Positions 1 through 12,220 of a DNA stretch of 64,000 nucleotides are shown here, piece after piece (the first letter of the stretch is position 1; each line of letters starts with the position of its first letter). Source of the stretch: Thamnaconus septentrionalis (lineage: Eukaryota; Chordata; Actinopteri; Tetraodontiformes; Monacanthidae). Made by a program: the position numbers and the translations under genes. The notes below the pieces were generated by a model that had not been told where the DNA came from, ran no database searches, and was given only the letters and a program-made list of their open reading frames with translations. The DNA lies in contig CM020501.1 in the NCBI GenBank assembly GCA_009823395.1, positions 33,316,493 through 33,380,492 on the forward strand, in the 5' to 3' direction.

Positions 1-798
1 ATATTGTCATGAAATGTTTAGTTGTTCATTGTTAATAAGACAAAATAGGAAAATTATATTCTTGTACTCTGGATGTGTTGCAAAAGGACGTCATGTCGCT
101 GAGACATCCTATTCTGAGATGACGGAACAGTGCACGCACAGCATTGTGGGTAAAAGTTGGTGTATGGACTAAAATAAACTGGCAGAGGTGGCAACATTTT
201 CACATCCTAAAGTAAAGTAAAAATAACGATGCTTGTGGAAGAAAATGCTTTGGGAAAAATAAGAAAGTACAGGTTCTGAAATGTATTTAAGTTTTTTGTT
301 TTGTTTTTTTTTTTACATGAATTTATTACTACATTCGTTAGCAAATTTAGCAAAAATGTCAAAGTTGTGGCACAACAATCTGGACTGGAGCAGCCAAAGG
401 TCTTGCTTGAGCATTTGGATCATTTTTAACAACTTTTTCTAATCTCATTGCTATAGTTTTTTTTTTCTGCAGCACGACCAAACTAATCAGTCTTGGTACA
501 GTGGTCGTGGTGGTGTTGTGGTGTCTCGGGGCTCGGGTTCGACGTCTGCATCGAGGTGTCAGTTCACATGAATTTTGCTGCAGCTGTGCGTCTTTTTCTT
601 CCTGGGTTTTCTCTCACAAACCATCCATTAGGTGTCTTTGGCGTGAGAATTTGTGTTTTGTGTGTGTGTGTGTGTGTGTGTTACCTGCGTCACGCTGCGT
701 GACGACAGAACGTGAAGACGTGCAGAACGTTCGTTCAGCGCGCCACGGTCAAATGTGCAGCCGTCAGTTTTTGAAGGCGCCCTGCAAACACTGTGCAG
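1..798. other. pik3r5 intron or 5' flank, no exon recognised
   Basis: AT-rich DNA with T-runs near 303-314 and 459-470 and a (GT)n run at about 660-680. I see no exon here that matches the N-terminal half of p101, which must lie before the window. A tct-gcag acceptor-like site near 470-474 is not followed by recognisable coding sequence. Confidence 0.5.
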
Positions 799-3258
799 GC
801 GAAGCCAGCGGACGAACTGGGGAGATCTTCTCCGACGTGAGCGACGTCTTGGAGGCGGCCGCCGCCATGAGCAGCCCTTCCAAAGGCCGCGGCTACGTCA
901 TCCAGGAGCTGGAGCAGCTGCGAGAGAGGATGGAAATCCCTGCGTCCAATGGGAGGAAGTCTGACGGTGAGTGGGCGGGTCTGGTGGAGGGGGCGGGGGG
1001 CTGGGGGGGATCGGAGGCGGCTCTCTGTCCCATCGTCTCACCATTGAGCTCGTTCTGTTTCAGGTTTGCTGCAAACTCTCCCGCTGCCCACGGCCAAGTG
1101 CTACATGTTCCACTGGGAAAAGGACAATTTCGGTAGTTTTCTTTTCGTGACCTCCTACTTCTCTCTTTTCAGCCAATCATCTGCCTCCGTCTGCCCCCAT
1201 GCTCTGCGTCCTCTTCTCTCAGAACAACCAACTTCGTGTCCACCCTAACTACACCCAAAAGTTTCCTCTTTGCTCTTCCTCTCCACCTCCTGGCTGCCTG
1301 CTCCAACCTCAGCATCCTTCGACCAGTAGATTGACTGTCCCTCCTCTGTACAAGTCAAAACTATCTCAATGTGTCCTCTCTGGTTTTATCTCCACCACCT
1401 CGAACACCTTGTCACTCTGCATCAATGCAGTTCTATTCTATTCTATTCTCTTTTAAACTCTGCTGCCTGCAGCTCTGCCTAATGTCTTTTCCTCCTTGCC
1501 ACTGGTTTTCATATGATATCATATGAGTTGTATCTGGATAAATAGAATAGAATAGAATAGAATAGAATAGAATAGAATAGAATAGAATAGAATTAGATTA
1601 CATTAGATTAGATAAAACTCAGGTGGTCAACTGCATACATTCATTCCAACAGTAAAGAAACAGACACAAACCTATAATAAATAAATAACCCATAATAAAT
1701 AAAAGCATGAATTGCTTTGTGCATGTTACATGTAGTGCTGAAGTGCTTGATAGAATAGAATAGAATAGAATAGAATAGAATGGCATTGTTTTTCCCACAT
1801 TGGGGAAATGTACATAGAGCAGCATACACAGTGAAGATGAAAACATATATGAATTGAAAGGAAATAATGAAATAAAATTATAAATAAAAAAATAGACGAA
1901 TTATTTCCATGACTAAATAAGTGCTAAATAATTTGTTTATAAACAAGTGTTTCATTGCACCTCCAGTGAAATGTGGTCTATAAATGGTTTTACTGAGTGC
2001 AGTTACACAGCCTGATAGCAGCATTTGAAGGTTTGCATTTTGTACAATAAAATCTATTTTAAATGTAGTTCATCATCCAAAGTTGGACTTTTTACCACTG
2101 AACTTTATATATTGAGGTTTTTGCTGAAAATTCTTGGTTCCCCATTGCTATAATGAGAAACTATGCCCCCTGATTTCCATGGTAACATGGTCACTGTGTG
2201 ACAAACAACAACACAAGAACAAGGAACTGGGCTGTTCTGAGCTGTGTCTTGTATTTTTACATTTTTCCCATATTTGTCTCTAGATGTTTTAAATACCCTT
2301 CTGGAGCACGACCTCGATGACCTTCCCGCTAATGGGCAGCCTGACGAGGAGGATGAGGAGGATGAGGTGGAGGAGGAGGAGGAGGAGGAGGAGGAGGAGG
2401 AGGAGGAGTGGACATTAACGGTGTGGAAGATGACGTCCCGGAGATGGACGGAGAAGAGGAGGCGGAACCGGAGGACAAAGAAGATGAGGAGAACGGCGTG
2501 GAGCCGCCCTCCTTGATGCCCCTGGGCTGCAGCTCCACCCACCGGGCCTCCACCTTCTCCACCATCTCCACCCTGTCCACCGCCTCCAAGGACTCCATGT
2601 TCTCCACCTTGTCGGTGACGTCGGGCTCGTACTCTCCGTCCCTCTACTCCGTGGTGTCCGGGGCCGACAGCGACTTCTTCGAAGACTCCGACGACTACGC
2701 CTGCACCTCGCCCAGCGCCGACAAGAGCTCGCCCAAGTCTGGCAGCAGAGCCTCGGCCCGGCTGAGCCAGCACCTGTACCGGCTCTTCATGAAACCCAAG
2801 AGCCCTCGCTCGCTGTCCAGGGCCAAGAGCCTGGGAAACCCCGAGTCCAAGAACCTCCTGATCGTGCGAGAGAAGCGCTCCAACTCGCTGCCGCAGCAGG
2901 TCAAGCTGCGCAGCCCGGAGGCCTCGCCCCGGCCGCACAGCCAGACTCTCAGGCACGTGTGCTTCCGGAGGAGGCCCATCCTCAGCAGCGACGAGGACAG
3001 CAAGAGCGCCACGCTGAGGGTGGTGGTGTTCGGGGCCGACCACGTGGCGGGGAAGGTGGCGCGGGCCTACAACAGCCTGAGGAGGAAGGAGAGTGCGTGC
3101 CCGCGCCTCAGCAGGGCCTTCAGGCTCCAGTTCTACTTTGTGCCCGTCAAGAGGGACTCAGCAGGGGGGCCGGCGAGCCAGGGCTCCCCTGCTGCTGCTC
3201 CAGCCGTGCAGACTGGAACTCTGAAAGGAACTGTCCTCTCCAATGTAAGTGTAGGAGG

Positions 3259-3298
<40 letters not shown>

Positions 3299-3402
3299 AT
3301 ATATACTTATATCTACTTATATTGTATATATACATAAATATACACATACATATGTATGTATGTGCACACACAACATTTATATATGCATATATACTGTGTA
3401 TA

Positions 3403-3465
<63 letters not shown>

Positions 3466-3706
3466 AACACATAGATTGATTGATTGATTGATATATTTTG
3501 ATTTATTTTTTTTTAATGGTGTATCGCTGCTTTGGCTGTGGCAGGGAATCCACGCACTGAGCTCTGGAGACAGCACTAATGACATCGCCCACCTCCTCGG
3601 GATGTTGGACCCCTGGTACGAAAGAAACACGCTCAGCTTGCTAAACTTGCCCGCCAACGTCGTCTGCCAGGTACGATTCACTGCTTTTCCATCCATCAAA
3701 AGTGTG

Positions 3707-3744
<38 letters not shown>

Positions 3745-5375
3745 CTGTTTATTTAAGTGTCAAACACCATGATTGGGGCTCAGCCCTCATGGGCTTATTA
3801 GACACTCATCAATACATCTATCAAGTATCATTCCCATTCCACTTCCATGATAGCCTGTGACATGTGACACAACAAAGCAAAACACAGCAAAACTTGGAAC
3901 TTGAAAGCAGGGACACATACAAAGGATACAAAATACCTTGCTGGCGATATCTGGGCTTTTCAATCAATTTTGCCAAAGCAAAAACATTTCATTTTCAAAC
4001 AAGCAAGCACAGAATTTTTGTTTTGTTTTTTCTTTTAACTGAATTGATTCAAAAAGAGATCTGCAATTACAAGGGACAGCAAAAACCAAATTCATCTTCC
4101 AGCACCTGGAGGTCACAAAATCTGAATGTTCAGGCGTCCCTTTAAATCGACCCACTTCCACAGCCAGAGGTTTAAGTCACATATCTGAAGTCAGTTATGT
4201 CTGCGCTGTCTTATGAAGATGACGATGTCTCTCTGTGGCATCGGCGGGTCTTTCACATTTGTGTCTTGCTTTGCAGCAAACCTCAAAGACAGAGTCCAAC
4301 TCGTACGAGAATCCGTGTGAGCAGCGACTGCCCATCTTGGCCGACTTGGTCCTGTACTACTGCCGCTACGCTGCTCGACCAGCCCTGATCCAGCTCTACC
4401 AGGCTGAGGTCAGGCACCTCGCCCACCCCTTTGTTTTTTAGCTCTTCTGCTTCTGTTTTGCATGCACGCTATTCAGACCTCTGGGATTCTCTTTTGTTCG
4501 TTCTAGTTCATTTTTCACAATCTTTGCTTGCAGTTGACATTCGTTGGTGGAGAGAAGAGGACCGAAGTCTTTGTCCACTCGCTGGAGTTGGGTCACACTG
4601 CAGGAACACGGGCCGTTAAAGCTATGGGTGGGTATGACACACACACACACACACACACACACCCACATTTCCCAGCAACTGGACCACAACAAATAAAATC
4701 TTCCATTTTAAACACTGCAAAATGCCTCATCAGCTGTTCTGAGGTGCAGAAAGAAGATGATTTATGTTTGGGGAACATGAGCTATTTCTATGTCCTGAGC
4801 CAGAGAACTTCCACATTTTGCCTCTCATTCGTCACCACCACTTGTACTTCTGATTTTCTATTTCCCCTGAGAAGTTCGACCATTGAAACACTGTGGAGTG
4901 GTCGTGCTCTCAAGACTTTTATTATTATTATCATTATTACAACTGTTATTATTTGATCACATGTGTTTTTCAGACGTTCCCATTTGATAAACACTGGCAT
5001 ACTATCAGCTGCTCCTAGCAGTATTTGTTTGAACATTTGTTTTTTGTGCCTGCATCACGTGACCAGCCAACACGTGTTTGTTTCTTCTCTTCCTTCTTCT
5101 TTCTCAACACAGGTGCTGCCAGTAAGCGCTTTGGAATTGATGGTGATCGGGAAGCGGTGCCTCTAACGTTGGAGCTGGTCTACAACAGGGTAACGTGCCG
5201 TGTTCTTCCTCTCATCGGTCGCCAGCTAGATTGTTGTGATTGGAAGAAAATATACCATGACCATTCAACTACAACAAGGGAGAGATAGTCCCTCTGTCTG
5301 AAAGGAAATATCAGTGTGTGGCCGCAGGAAAAAAAGAAGTAATTGAACAAATGAACAAATAAAAAAAATAAAAAA

Positions 5376-5415
<40 letters not shown>

Positions 5416-7145
5416 ACAAACATACACTACCAGTCAAAAGTTTGGACATACGTTCTCATGCATTTTTTTTTTTTTATCTTTACAACTTTCTCCAATGCAG
5501 ATAGAAACGGAAGACATCAAATATATGAGCAAGATATATGTGATTATGCAGCAAATAAAAGCACGTTAATAACTCTACATACGCTTTTTTATGAAAGGTG
5601 GCTATTTTGATTGTGTTCATAGATAGTTTTGATGCCTGCAATGTCAATAGTCTTGAGAATAAAAGAAAAGACATTCAATTCATAGGAGGAATTCATAAAC
5701 TTATATATTTTGCTCTCAGTATATATTTGAATATGTATGTTAGGTAAACTCATCAAATCTATTTTTCCGGTATGTATGGAAGTTTTTGGAGACCTTAAAA
5801 CAAATGTCAAATTTTACACTATTGCAAAACAACCATGAAATATTTGCGCACAAATCCATTTCCTCTTTCAACATGTATCGGAAAATTAGATTTTTTTTTT
5901 TTTTTTTTACTTGCCATTGATGTGTGGCAAGAAGGAATGAACTTGCTGACGGAAGGGAGCCTGTGATTTTCAGGTGACTGCCTTCTGATTCTGAAAAAAA
6001 AACTCTGTGAATGCAATGTGTCACAAAACGCACGAGAACATACAAACATTTGGGAAAAGGGGAGTGACCCTGGACACGTCCTCTGACTTTGAGTGATGCA
6101 GTTCTTCAGTGCATCAAGGAACTCCCTCTCTTTCAGGTGGTGATTAGCGGCAGAAGTCAGTGGAAGAGAGAAAACAAATACTGCACTTCACTCAACATCA
6201 CCAAAGCCTGCAAGAATCCAGAAGAACTCGGTGAGTGTGGGCTGTGTGTCCAGCTGTGGCTCGGACGGCGACAGGCTGACTTTGCCCGACCACGGCAATT
6301 ACACCTTTTCTCCGTCTGTGATTAAACCTGAGCTTTTTCTGTCAGACTCAAAGATGGAGTGCCTGCAGCTCACAATGACGGAAGTCCTGAAGAGACTCAA
6401 CAGCAAGAGCAAGAAAGGCTACAACCAGGTGAGGGAGACGTGACTTCACTCTGTCCGTGTGGTTTGCGGTTTTTGAGCACGAGAGCAGAAGCATTTTGAT
6501 CTCTGCAAAACATTCTCAAACTCAAAAACAAGTGCGACGAAAACAATCCTTGTCTAAGATTGCATCTGATTTATTTTGTTTCTTCTCCTATTTTGCAGCA
6601 GCTGAGCATTACTGAAGTTAAAGTCAACAAGGTGCAAGTCTGTGGGACGGAAAACATGACTTTTGCTGTGTGCTTGGACCAGGATGAAAAAAAAATATTG
6701 CAGAGCGTCACCAGGTAAACACAGATGCCAACACCCATTTGAGAACTCACTGAGATATAAGACATACTTTACCTGCTGTTCCTCCCATTCAAATATAAAT
6801 ACATAAATATGCTATATAAATACAGTTTGATTTGATTTGATGATTTTATTTGAAATGAAAGAAGAAGAAAAAACACAATACTGATACAGCTAGGGAAATA
6901 TTTTTTTTATATATCTAATTTACACAATTTTTGGTAAAGAAAAGTTTTTTTCAAGTATTGTAATTGAGTGAACCTTCTTCTGGCCGTGTGTCCTACACAG
7001 GTGCGACATCTCTGTGTGCTACAAACCTGACAGCTCCAGTGACTGGAGGTTATCCCAGACCTCAGCCCAGATCCAGCCTCTCAACCCCACCTTCTGCTCC
7101 CTCCTCTGCCTGCCTATAGTCACTTTCAGCGGAGCCCTTCCATGA
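799..7145 (+). CDS. pik3r5: PI3K-gamma regulatory subunit p101 (PIK3R5), 5'-partial, with frame break(s)
   Basis: Adaptor of class IB PI3-kinase. It binds p110-gamma and G-protein beta-gamma subunits at the plasma membrane, so GPCRs can drive PIP3 synthesis. Exons seen: ~799-966 (start uncertain), 1064-1132, 2284-3244, 3545-3670, 4277-4408, 4534-4627, 5113-5189, 6137-6230, 6346-6428, 6599-6714, 7001-7145 (TGA). All junctions are GT/AG. Family landmarks in order: [16 protein letters not shown], an acidic Glu run, a Ser-rich linker, [116 protein letters not shown], and the terminal [13 protein letters not shown], which matches human p101 almost exactly. The C-terminal third corresponds to the beta-gamma-binding region. 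The N-terminal p110-gamma-binding region is outside the window. Exon 2284-3244 is 961 nt and breaks the frame by one base inside or just after the Glu run; a second probable break lies near 820. Everything else is intact, so this is either a working gene with assembly errors or a recently damaged copy. Confidence 0.93.
1430..1785. repeat. TTCTA/TAGAA pentanucleotide satellites
   Basis: Short ttcta run at about 1433-1450, then tandem tagaa at about 1541-1592 and again at 1749-1782, all in a pik3r5 intron. The first run is the reverse complement of the other two, so this strand could fold into an imperfect hairpin. Confidence 0.8.
2338..2408 (+). repeat. GAG/GAT trinucleotide run coding for poly-Glu
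   Basis: Near-pure GAG repeat inside the pik3r5 coding exon, matching the Glu-rich segment of human p101. The Glu frame starts at positions divisible by 3, but the conserved sequence after it ([10 protein letters not shown]...) is read one base earlier, so the frame changes in this run. Such runs are prone both to replication slippage and to sequencing indels. Confidence 0.85.
3258..3463. repeat. Compound (GT)n ... (TA)n microsatellite
   Basis: (GT)n begins about 15 bases after the donor of the long pik3r5 exon, followed by TA-rich spacer and a pure (AT)n run from about 3405 to 3463. A GATT tetramer run follows at 3475-3492 and another at 3709-3744. Confidence 0.9.
5423..5690. mobile_element. 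Tc1-like MITE, copy 1 (right end missing)
   Basis: Starts after TA with the terminal motif ACACTACCAGTCAAAAGTTT. Its interior is similar to two other copies in the window (about 9200-9431 and 32399-32674, the latter in the opposite orientation): a GAAAGGTGGCTATTTTG segment and a TGCCTGCAATGTCAATAGTC segment. The expected terminal repeat is not seen at the far end. It lies in a pik3r5 intron. The ACTACC-GTCAAAAGTTT terminus is typical of Tc1/mariner-derived repeats in fish; the assignment is from memory. Confidence 0.65.
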
Positions 7146-7346
7146 GAATGCTGACCGAGTTGGGACTCATATTTTGTATACGGACGACCTACTTTCCCCG
7201 TTTCTACCCGATGTCAAATCTGTTTGCTTCGATCTGCACTGGGACTCAACTGTTGGAAACTTGAGGACTTTAACTTTTATGTGACCTGTGGTTGAATGTG
7301 TATACATTATGAAAAAAAAAAAACTATGTGTAAAAGAATATATGTA

Positions 7347-7352
7347 AATAAA
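7347..7352 (+). other. pik3r5 polyadenylation signal
   Basis: AATAAA about 200 bp after the pik3r5 stop, followed by a GT/T-rich stretch (ctgtgtgtactttttttt). This implies a 3' UTR of roughly 200-240 nt. Confidence 0.7.
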
Positions 7353-8284
<932 letters not shown>

Positions 8285-8470
8285 CGGACACGTGCTGTGA
8301 TTGGCCGCCTTCGCTCGGCGTCGCGCCATTGGTCGGCGTCGGTTGTGGGCGTGGCTGCAGCGGCGGACCCGCTTGTCAGCGAGTCCGTCCCGCCCTGTGG
8401 CGCCAGCAAAGTGTCACCGGGAGTCGCGCGGTGGTCGTGTGGCCGCTCTCCGCAGCATGTTGCCGAAGGT
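8285..8470 (+). promoter_or_regulatory. CpG-rich promoter-like region with candidate first exon
   Basis: This segment is much richer in CpG than its flanks. It holds two close CCAAT boxes (gattggcc near 8299 and ccattggtc near 8327) and a GC/KLF-type gtgggcgtggc near 8346. It ends in ATG-TTG-CCG-AAG followed by a good donor, gtatgtg, at 8471. It fits a TATA-less promoter with a short first exon. The nearest downstream gene is pik3r6, whose coding start is 10 kb away, so this may be its promoter. I cannot show splicing, and an unrelated non-coding transcript is possible. Confidence 0.5.
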
Positions 8471-8900
8471 ATGTGTCTCTGTTCCTTTGTCTGGACTTCA
8501 CATGTTTACAACTTCTGTCAGCTGCAGGTCATTTTAGGGGATGTGTGCGCGTGCTTGCGCGTATAGTTCGTTCGTGCGTTTCCAATATTAGCAAGCTGCT
8601 ATCAGTCAGGTTCTATTTCAGTATACACCGTTGCTGAACTGCAGCTATCCTGGCAAACTTGAGCTACTTTCTCTATTTTATTTATTTATTTATTTATTTA
8701 TTTATTTTGCCTTGTGCATCAAGCTGCCTTTACACGCCCGCTGTTAGGACATCCTGTGACAGGGTCACGCTGAGGGTCACTGGCTGCAGGGGATCCGGAG
8801 GGCACAGGTTGAGGTCATGGCTCGCACAGGGTCGGCGATAAGTTGATAACTGAAATGACTACACGGCTGTTTTTAATTGCTCTGATTGAGACAGTAGGAT

Positions 8901-8940
8901 TTTTTGTTTGTTTGTTTGTTTGTTTGTTTGTTTGTTTTTG
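8901..8940. repeat. (GTTT)n tetranucleotide run
   Basis: About nine GTTT units. A TTTA run precedes it at 8684-8707. Confidence 0.85.
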
Positions 8941-9199
8941 GATTTCTGTTTAGTGTTTTGACTGGTGGGCCACAACGGGTTCTTAAAGTTTATTTGACAG
9001 TCGGGGCCGGAGCAGCAGCAGCAGCAGATGGATGGAGTGTTTTGGTGACCCGCATCATAGAAGGAAAAAAAAATAAAAAATCTATCATGGGATATGTAGA
9101 AAACATGTCGCTTTAATGTCCATTGAAAATGAACTAAAGCGTGACAACAACAAAATATCTCTTTGAAATCCCCTTTGTTGAAGCGACTCTTTCAACGCT

Positions 9200-9431
9200 G
9201 AAAATGAGGAAAACGCTTTCAATAACTCTAAATGTACTTTTTATGAAAGGTGGCTATTTTGAAGAATGCTTGAGTTATTTTGCACTTTTATTGTTTCCTA
9301 CCATGTGTGTTCATACATACATAGTTTTGATGCCTTCAGGGAGAAACTGCAACGTCAATAGTCATGAGAATGAAAGAAAAGACAGTCAATTCATTGGGGT
9401 GTGTTCAAATTTTTTGACTGGTAGTGTGTAT
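9200..9431. mobile_element. Tc1-like MITE, copy 3 (partial)
   Basis: Shares the GAAAGGTGGCTATTTTGAA segment, the CAACGTCAATAGTCATGAGAA segment and a terminal TTTTGACTGGTAGTGTGTA with the other two copies. Only the right terminus is clear; the left part has diverged. Confidence 0.6.
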
Positions 9432-9630
9432 TAATACATATTAAAAAAAAAAAAAATACTGTACATCAGTCAACAAAGATATGGCTTGAGATGCTGCAAG
9501 TGTGGAAGTGTGGAAGGCCACCGCGTAGCTCCGCCCCTGTCAGCGAGAGCTTCCCGTCTCCGTCGTGCTCAGCGTGTTTCATGAATGGAGCAGCGAGTTG
9601 CTGCGCCCTCCGACAGGAAAGGCAGACTGG

Positions 9631-9631
9631 C

Positions 9632-9677
<46 letters not shown>
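9631..9677. repeat. (CAG)n repeat in a GC-rich stretch
   Basis: About 15 CAG units within GC-rich DNA (about 9500-9860) between pik3r5 and pik3r6. Read in frame it gives poly-Ala in a 127-codon frame that has no family resemblance and runs into T-rich sequence, so I do not call a gene. It could lie in an untranslated exon. Confidence 0.8.
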
Positions 9678-11869
9678 GTTCATCAGCGGGAGTTTGATCT
9701 GGCTGCCTGCTCCCGTTTGATGCCGGCGCTCTGTCAACGCAGCTGTGTTCTCTCCTGCTTCCCTTGTTTGAGATCGCAGCTTCCTGGCAGCGCTGCGGCG
9801 CTGCAGGGGATGCAGGCCGCAGCGGCCTGCAGCTGCCTCCAGCGGCCTCCAGCTGCCTCCGCCTGCATTTGGGCGTGTGTGTGTTTTCTCCTCCAGTTGT
9901 TTATTTCTGGGCGTTGCTGCTTTTATTTTCTTCTTTTTTTTTTTTTTAATGGCAAAAGTGAGGTGTAACGGACGTAATGGCAAACTGAAACGTTCTGAAT
10001 CATACTTGCCCCTCTCACCAGCCTCTCCCAGTCACAACCGTCTGTGCAATTTACACCCAAACCATCTAGGTGAGGTGTAATATGCCGGGCAGACTGTGGG
10101 TGTGGGTGTGTGTGTGTGTGTGTGTGTTGAGGATCTTAGCTGAGTCATCTTTGAAATGTCATAAAAAAATAGACAAATAACCATTTTAAATGAAATAATT
10201 GAAAAAAAGTTAAAGAGATTAACGCAAGAAGAAGTAAAAGTATACATTAGCAATGTCTCTGCTCCGCTGAACACTTTCATAACAACTTTAATTATTATTT
10301 TTATTAGCACTATTATTATTATTATTGACGATTGCTTCTTGTAAAGCCATTACTCTGTCAGCAGACAGAAGAGCTTCTTCAGGCCGTCGGCCGAGACTCT
10401 GGCTTGAAGGTTGTAGGCCACTGCAGTCGGTCCACTAAATGATTGAGGGACGTGATTAAAGCAAGGTCATGAAAGGCTGTATATTTGTACTTTTGCCAGT
10501 ACAGTACAATAAATAATAAAAAAAAACATGCTCTGTAACTGAGGTCCTAATAAGTCTAAAAGAAAGTGTGGACTTCTGCTTGTCTGTAGGTGGCTTCAGT
10601 GCTCTTCATTGTGTATCCAGGCTCAGGAGAAACACACAATATCCAAGACATGGGACGCTATATTGAGAAGATGAAAATAAAATGCCTTTAACTCAATACG
10701 GCCCCAGTCTACATGCATTGGCTGTGGCTGATGAAGGCCACGTTTGATGGCTGTGGCTTAAAACAAAAAAAAAAAAAACCTGACCATGAGGTGGGGTATG
10801 ACGGTCATGCAGCAAATTATTCTGGAATCGCAATGTTTTGGACAGTTGCACATCTTTATCTTCTCTTCAGCTGGAGAGTGGTTGCAGTGGGCATCGATCA
10901 ACAGCTGAACTAAGCTGAAAGACCCTTGACAGGCATTCCTGCGACCTCTTGAGTCAGGTTCCATGCATCACGTCAGTCCATTTGGTGGTTTGCGTGGAGT
11001 GAATCATACAGAGCTGTGGCCCAGTGGAAAGATGTACTTTGAACAACAGCATTAAATGTCAGGAAATGAAAACGCCTACAAGTGACCAAACTAATAAGAG
11101 TGAAAACTGTTGCTGTTGTTTGTTTTCCCTTCCAAAGACTGGAACAAGAGTTTTTACTCACCATAATTACGACTGACGTCCTCTGCATAGCGCCTATTAC
11201 TCATGACTGCGCCTCAGCACTGGAGCACAGAGCAAGCTGCCGTGTGTGCAGCAGCGTTTCTGCTAATCCAAAAAGCCTCTGGCTCCGAGCACAGCCGCTT
11301 ACTCTCGCAGCACCTTTCCCGACACCGGCACCTTTCTCACGACTCAAAAATTCCACAGGTCACCTCCAAAGAGGCGTGCTTTCACTGTGCAGCCCTCACT
11401 CTGTGGCCACAGATTGCGATTGCCGGCGCAGTTAGACTGTCAGACGACTTAGACTGAAGGACCTGGACAGGTTTGCGTTATAGAAGAACGCTACACCGAC
11501 TACCCTGTTTGTTCTTTTGGATCCCAGGCAGGTGAATCAGGTAAGACAGACTCTTTTTTTTTTTTTTTTTGCTAAATGTACAATTATTATCATTGCCGTT
11601 CCCTGGATGGGCTTTTGTTAACGTAAAAGTTGAGATGCCTCAGCAGAACCTTTGACCTTTTAATGCTCATCACATTGCCTGATTGATTTGGATCAATCAC
11701 CTCGATGTTTAGCCTCATTCACTCAGCGTTTAACGAGTTTATCGTCCGCTTGCATTTCTCCACAGACCAAATGCAGCGCCAACGGTAGCCGTCATACTAG
11801 CAGACGCAAGAAGCAAATCTGCTCCCACTCTCAGAGTTAGTTCATGGTTTCTTTTCTTTTGCATTAAAC

Positions 11870-12220
11870 TGCTGTTGTTGTAGTTCCTCAGATTGGTCTT
11901 GGTCTCCAGAACACTTTTTAAACCCTCGGTCTCGCCCCGGACTCGGAGGCATTTTTATTCAGTCTTGTCTCGGTCTCGGACTGGACAGACACCCAGAGTG
12001 ACACCCTGCCCCCTTATTCCCAACTAATTACTTGAATTTTTTTTTTAAAAAAGAGAATGGTCATTTTTTTCTGTTTTGTTGTTATTTTTCTTTGATATAT
12101 AAAGTCTTGGTCTTGTCTTGGTCTGGAACTCCAAATGTCTTGGTCTGGTCTCCATCTTGATACTCTCTAGTCTTGATGATGTCTTGGTCTTGGTTGGTGT
12201 GGTCTTGACGACAACACTAC
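11870..12220. mobile_element. MITE-like repeat rich in GGTCTTGGTCT
   Basis: Repeated tcttggtctt/ggtctcgg motifs between imperfect inverted ends (left ctgttgttgtagttcctcag; right, complemented, gtagtgttgtcgtcaagacc). Repeats of this GTCTTGG composition are widespread in fish. I cannot name the superfamily from the sequence. Confidence 0.5.

Noticed and set aside
2105..3043. 312-codon minus-strand ORF over the pik3r5 exon
   Set aside because: It is antisense to clearly conserved p101 sequence and reads poly-Ser through the GAG run; it has no family resemblance.
9585..9968. 127-codon ORF with poly-Ala
   Set aside because: CAG repeat read in the GCA frame, Cys-rich and hydrophobic remainder, no splice logic or family match.
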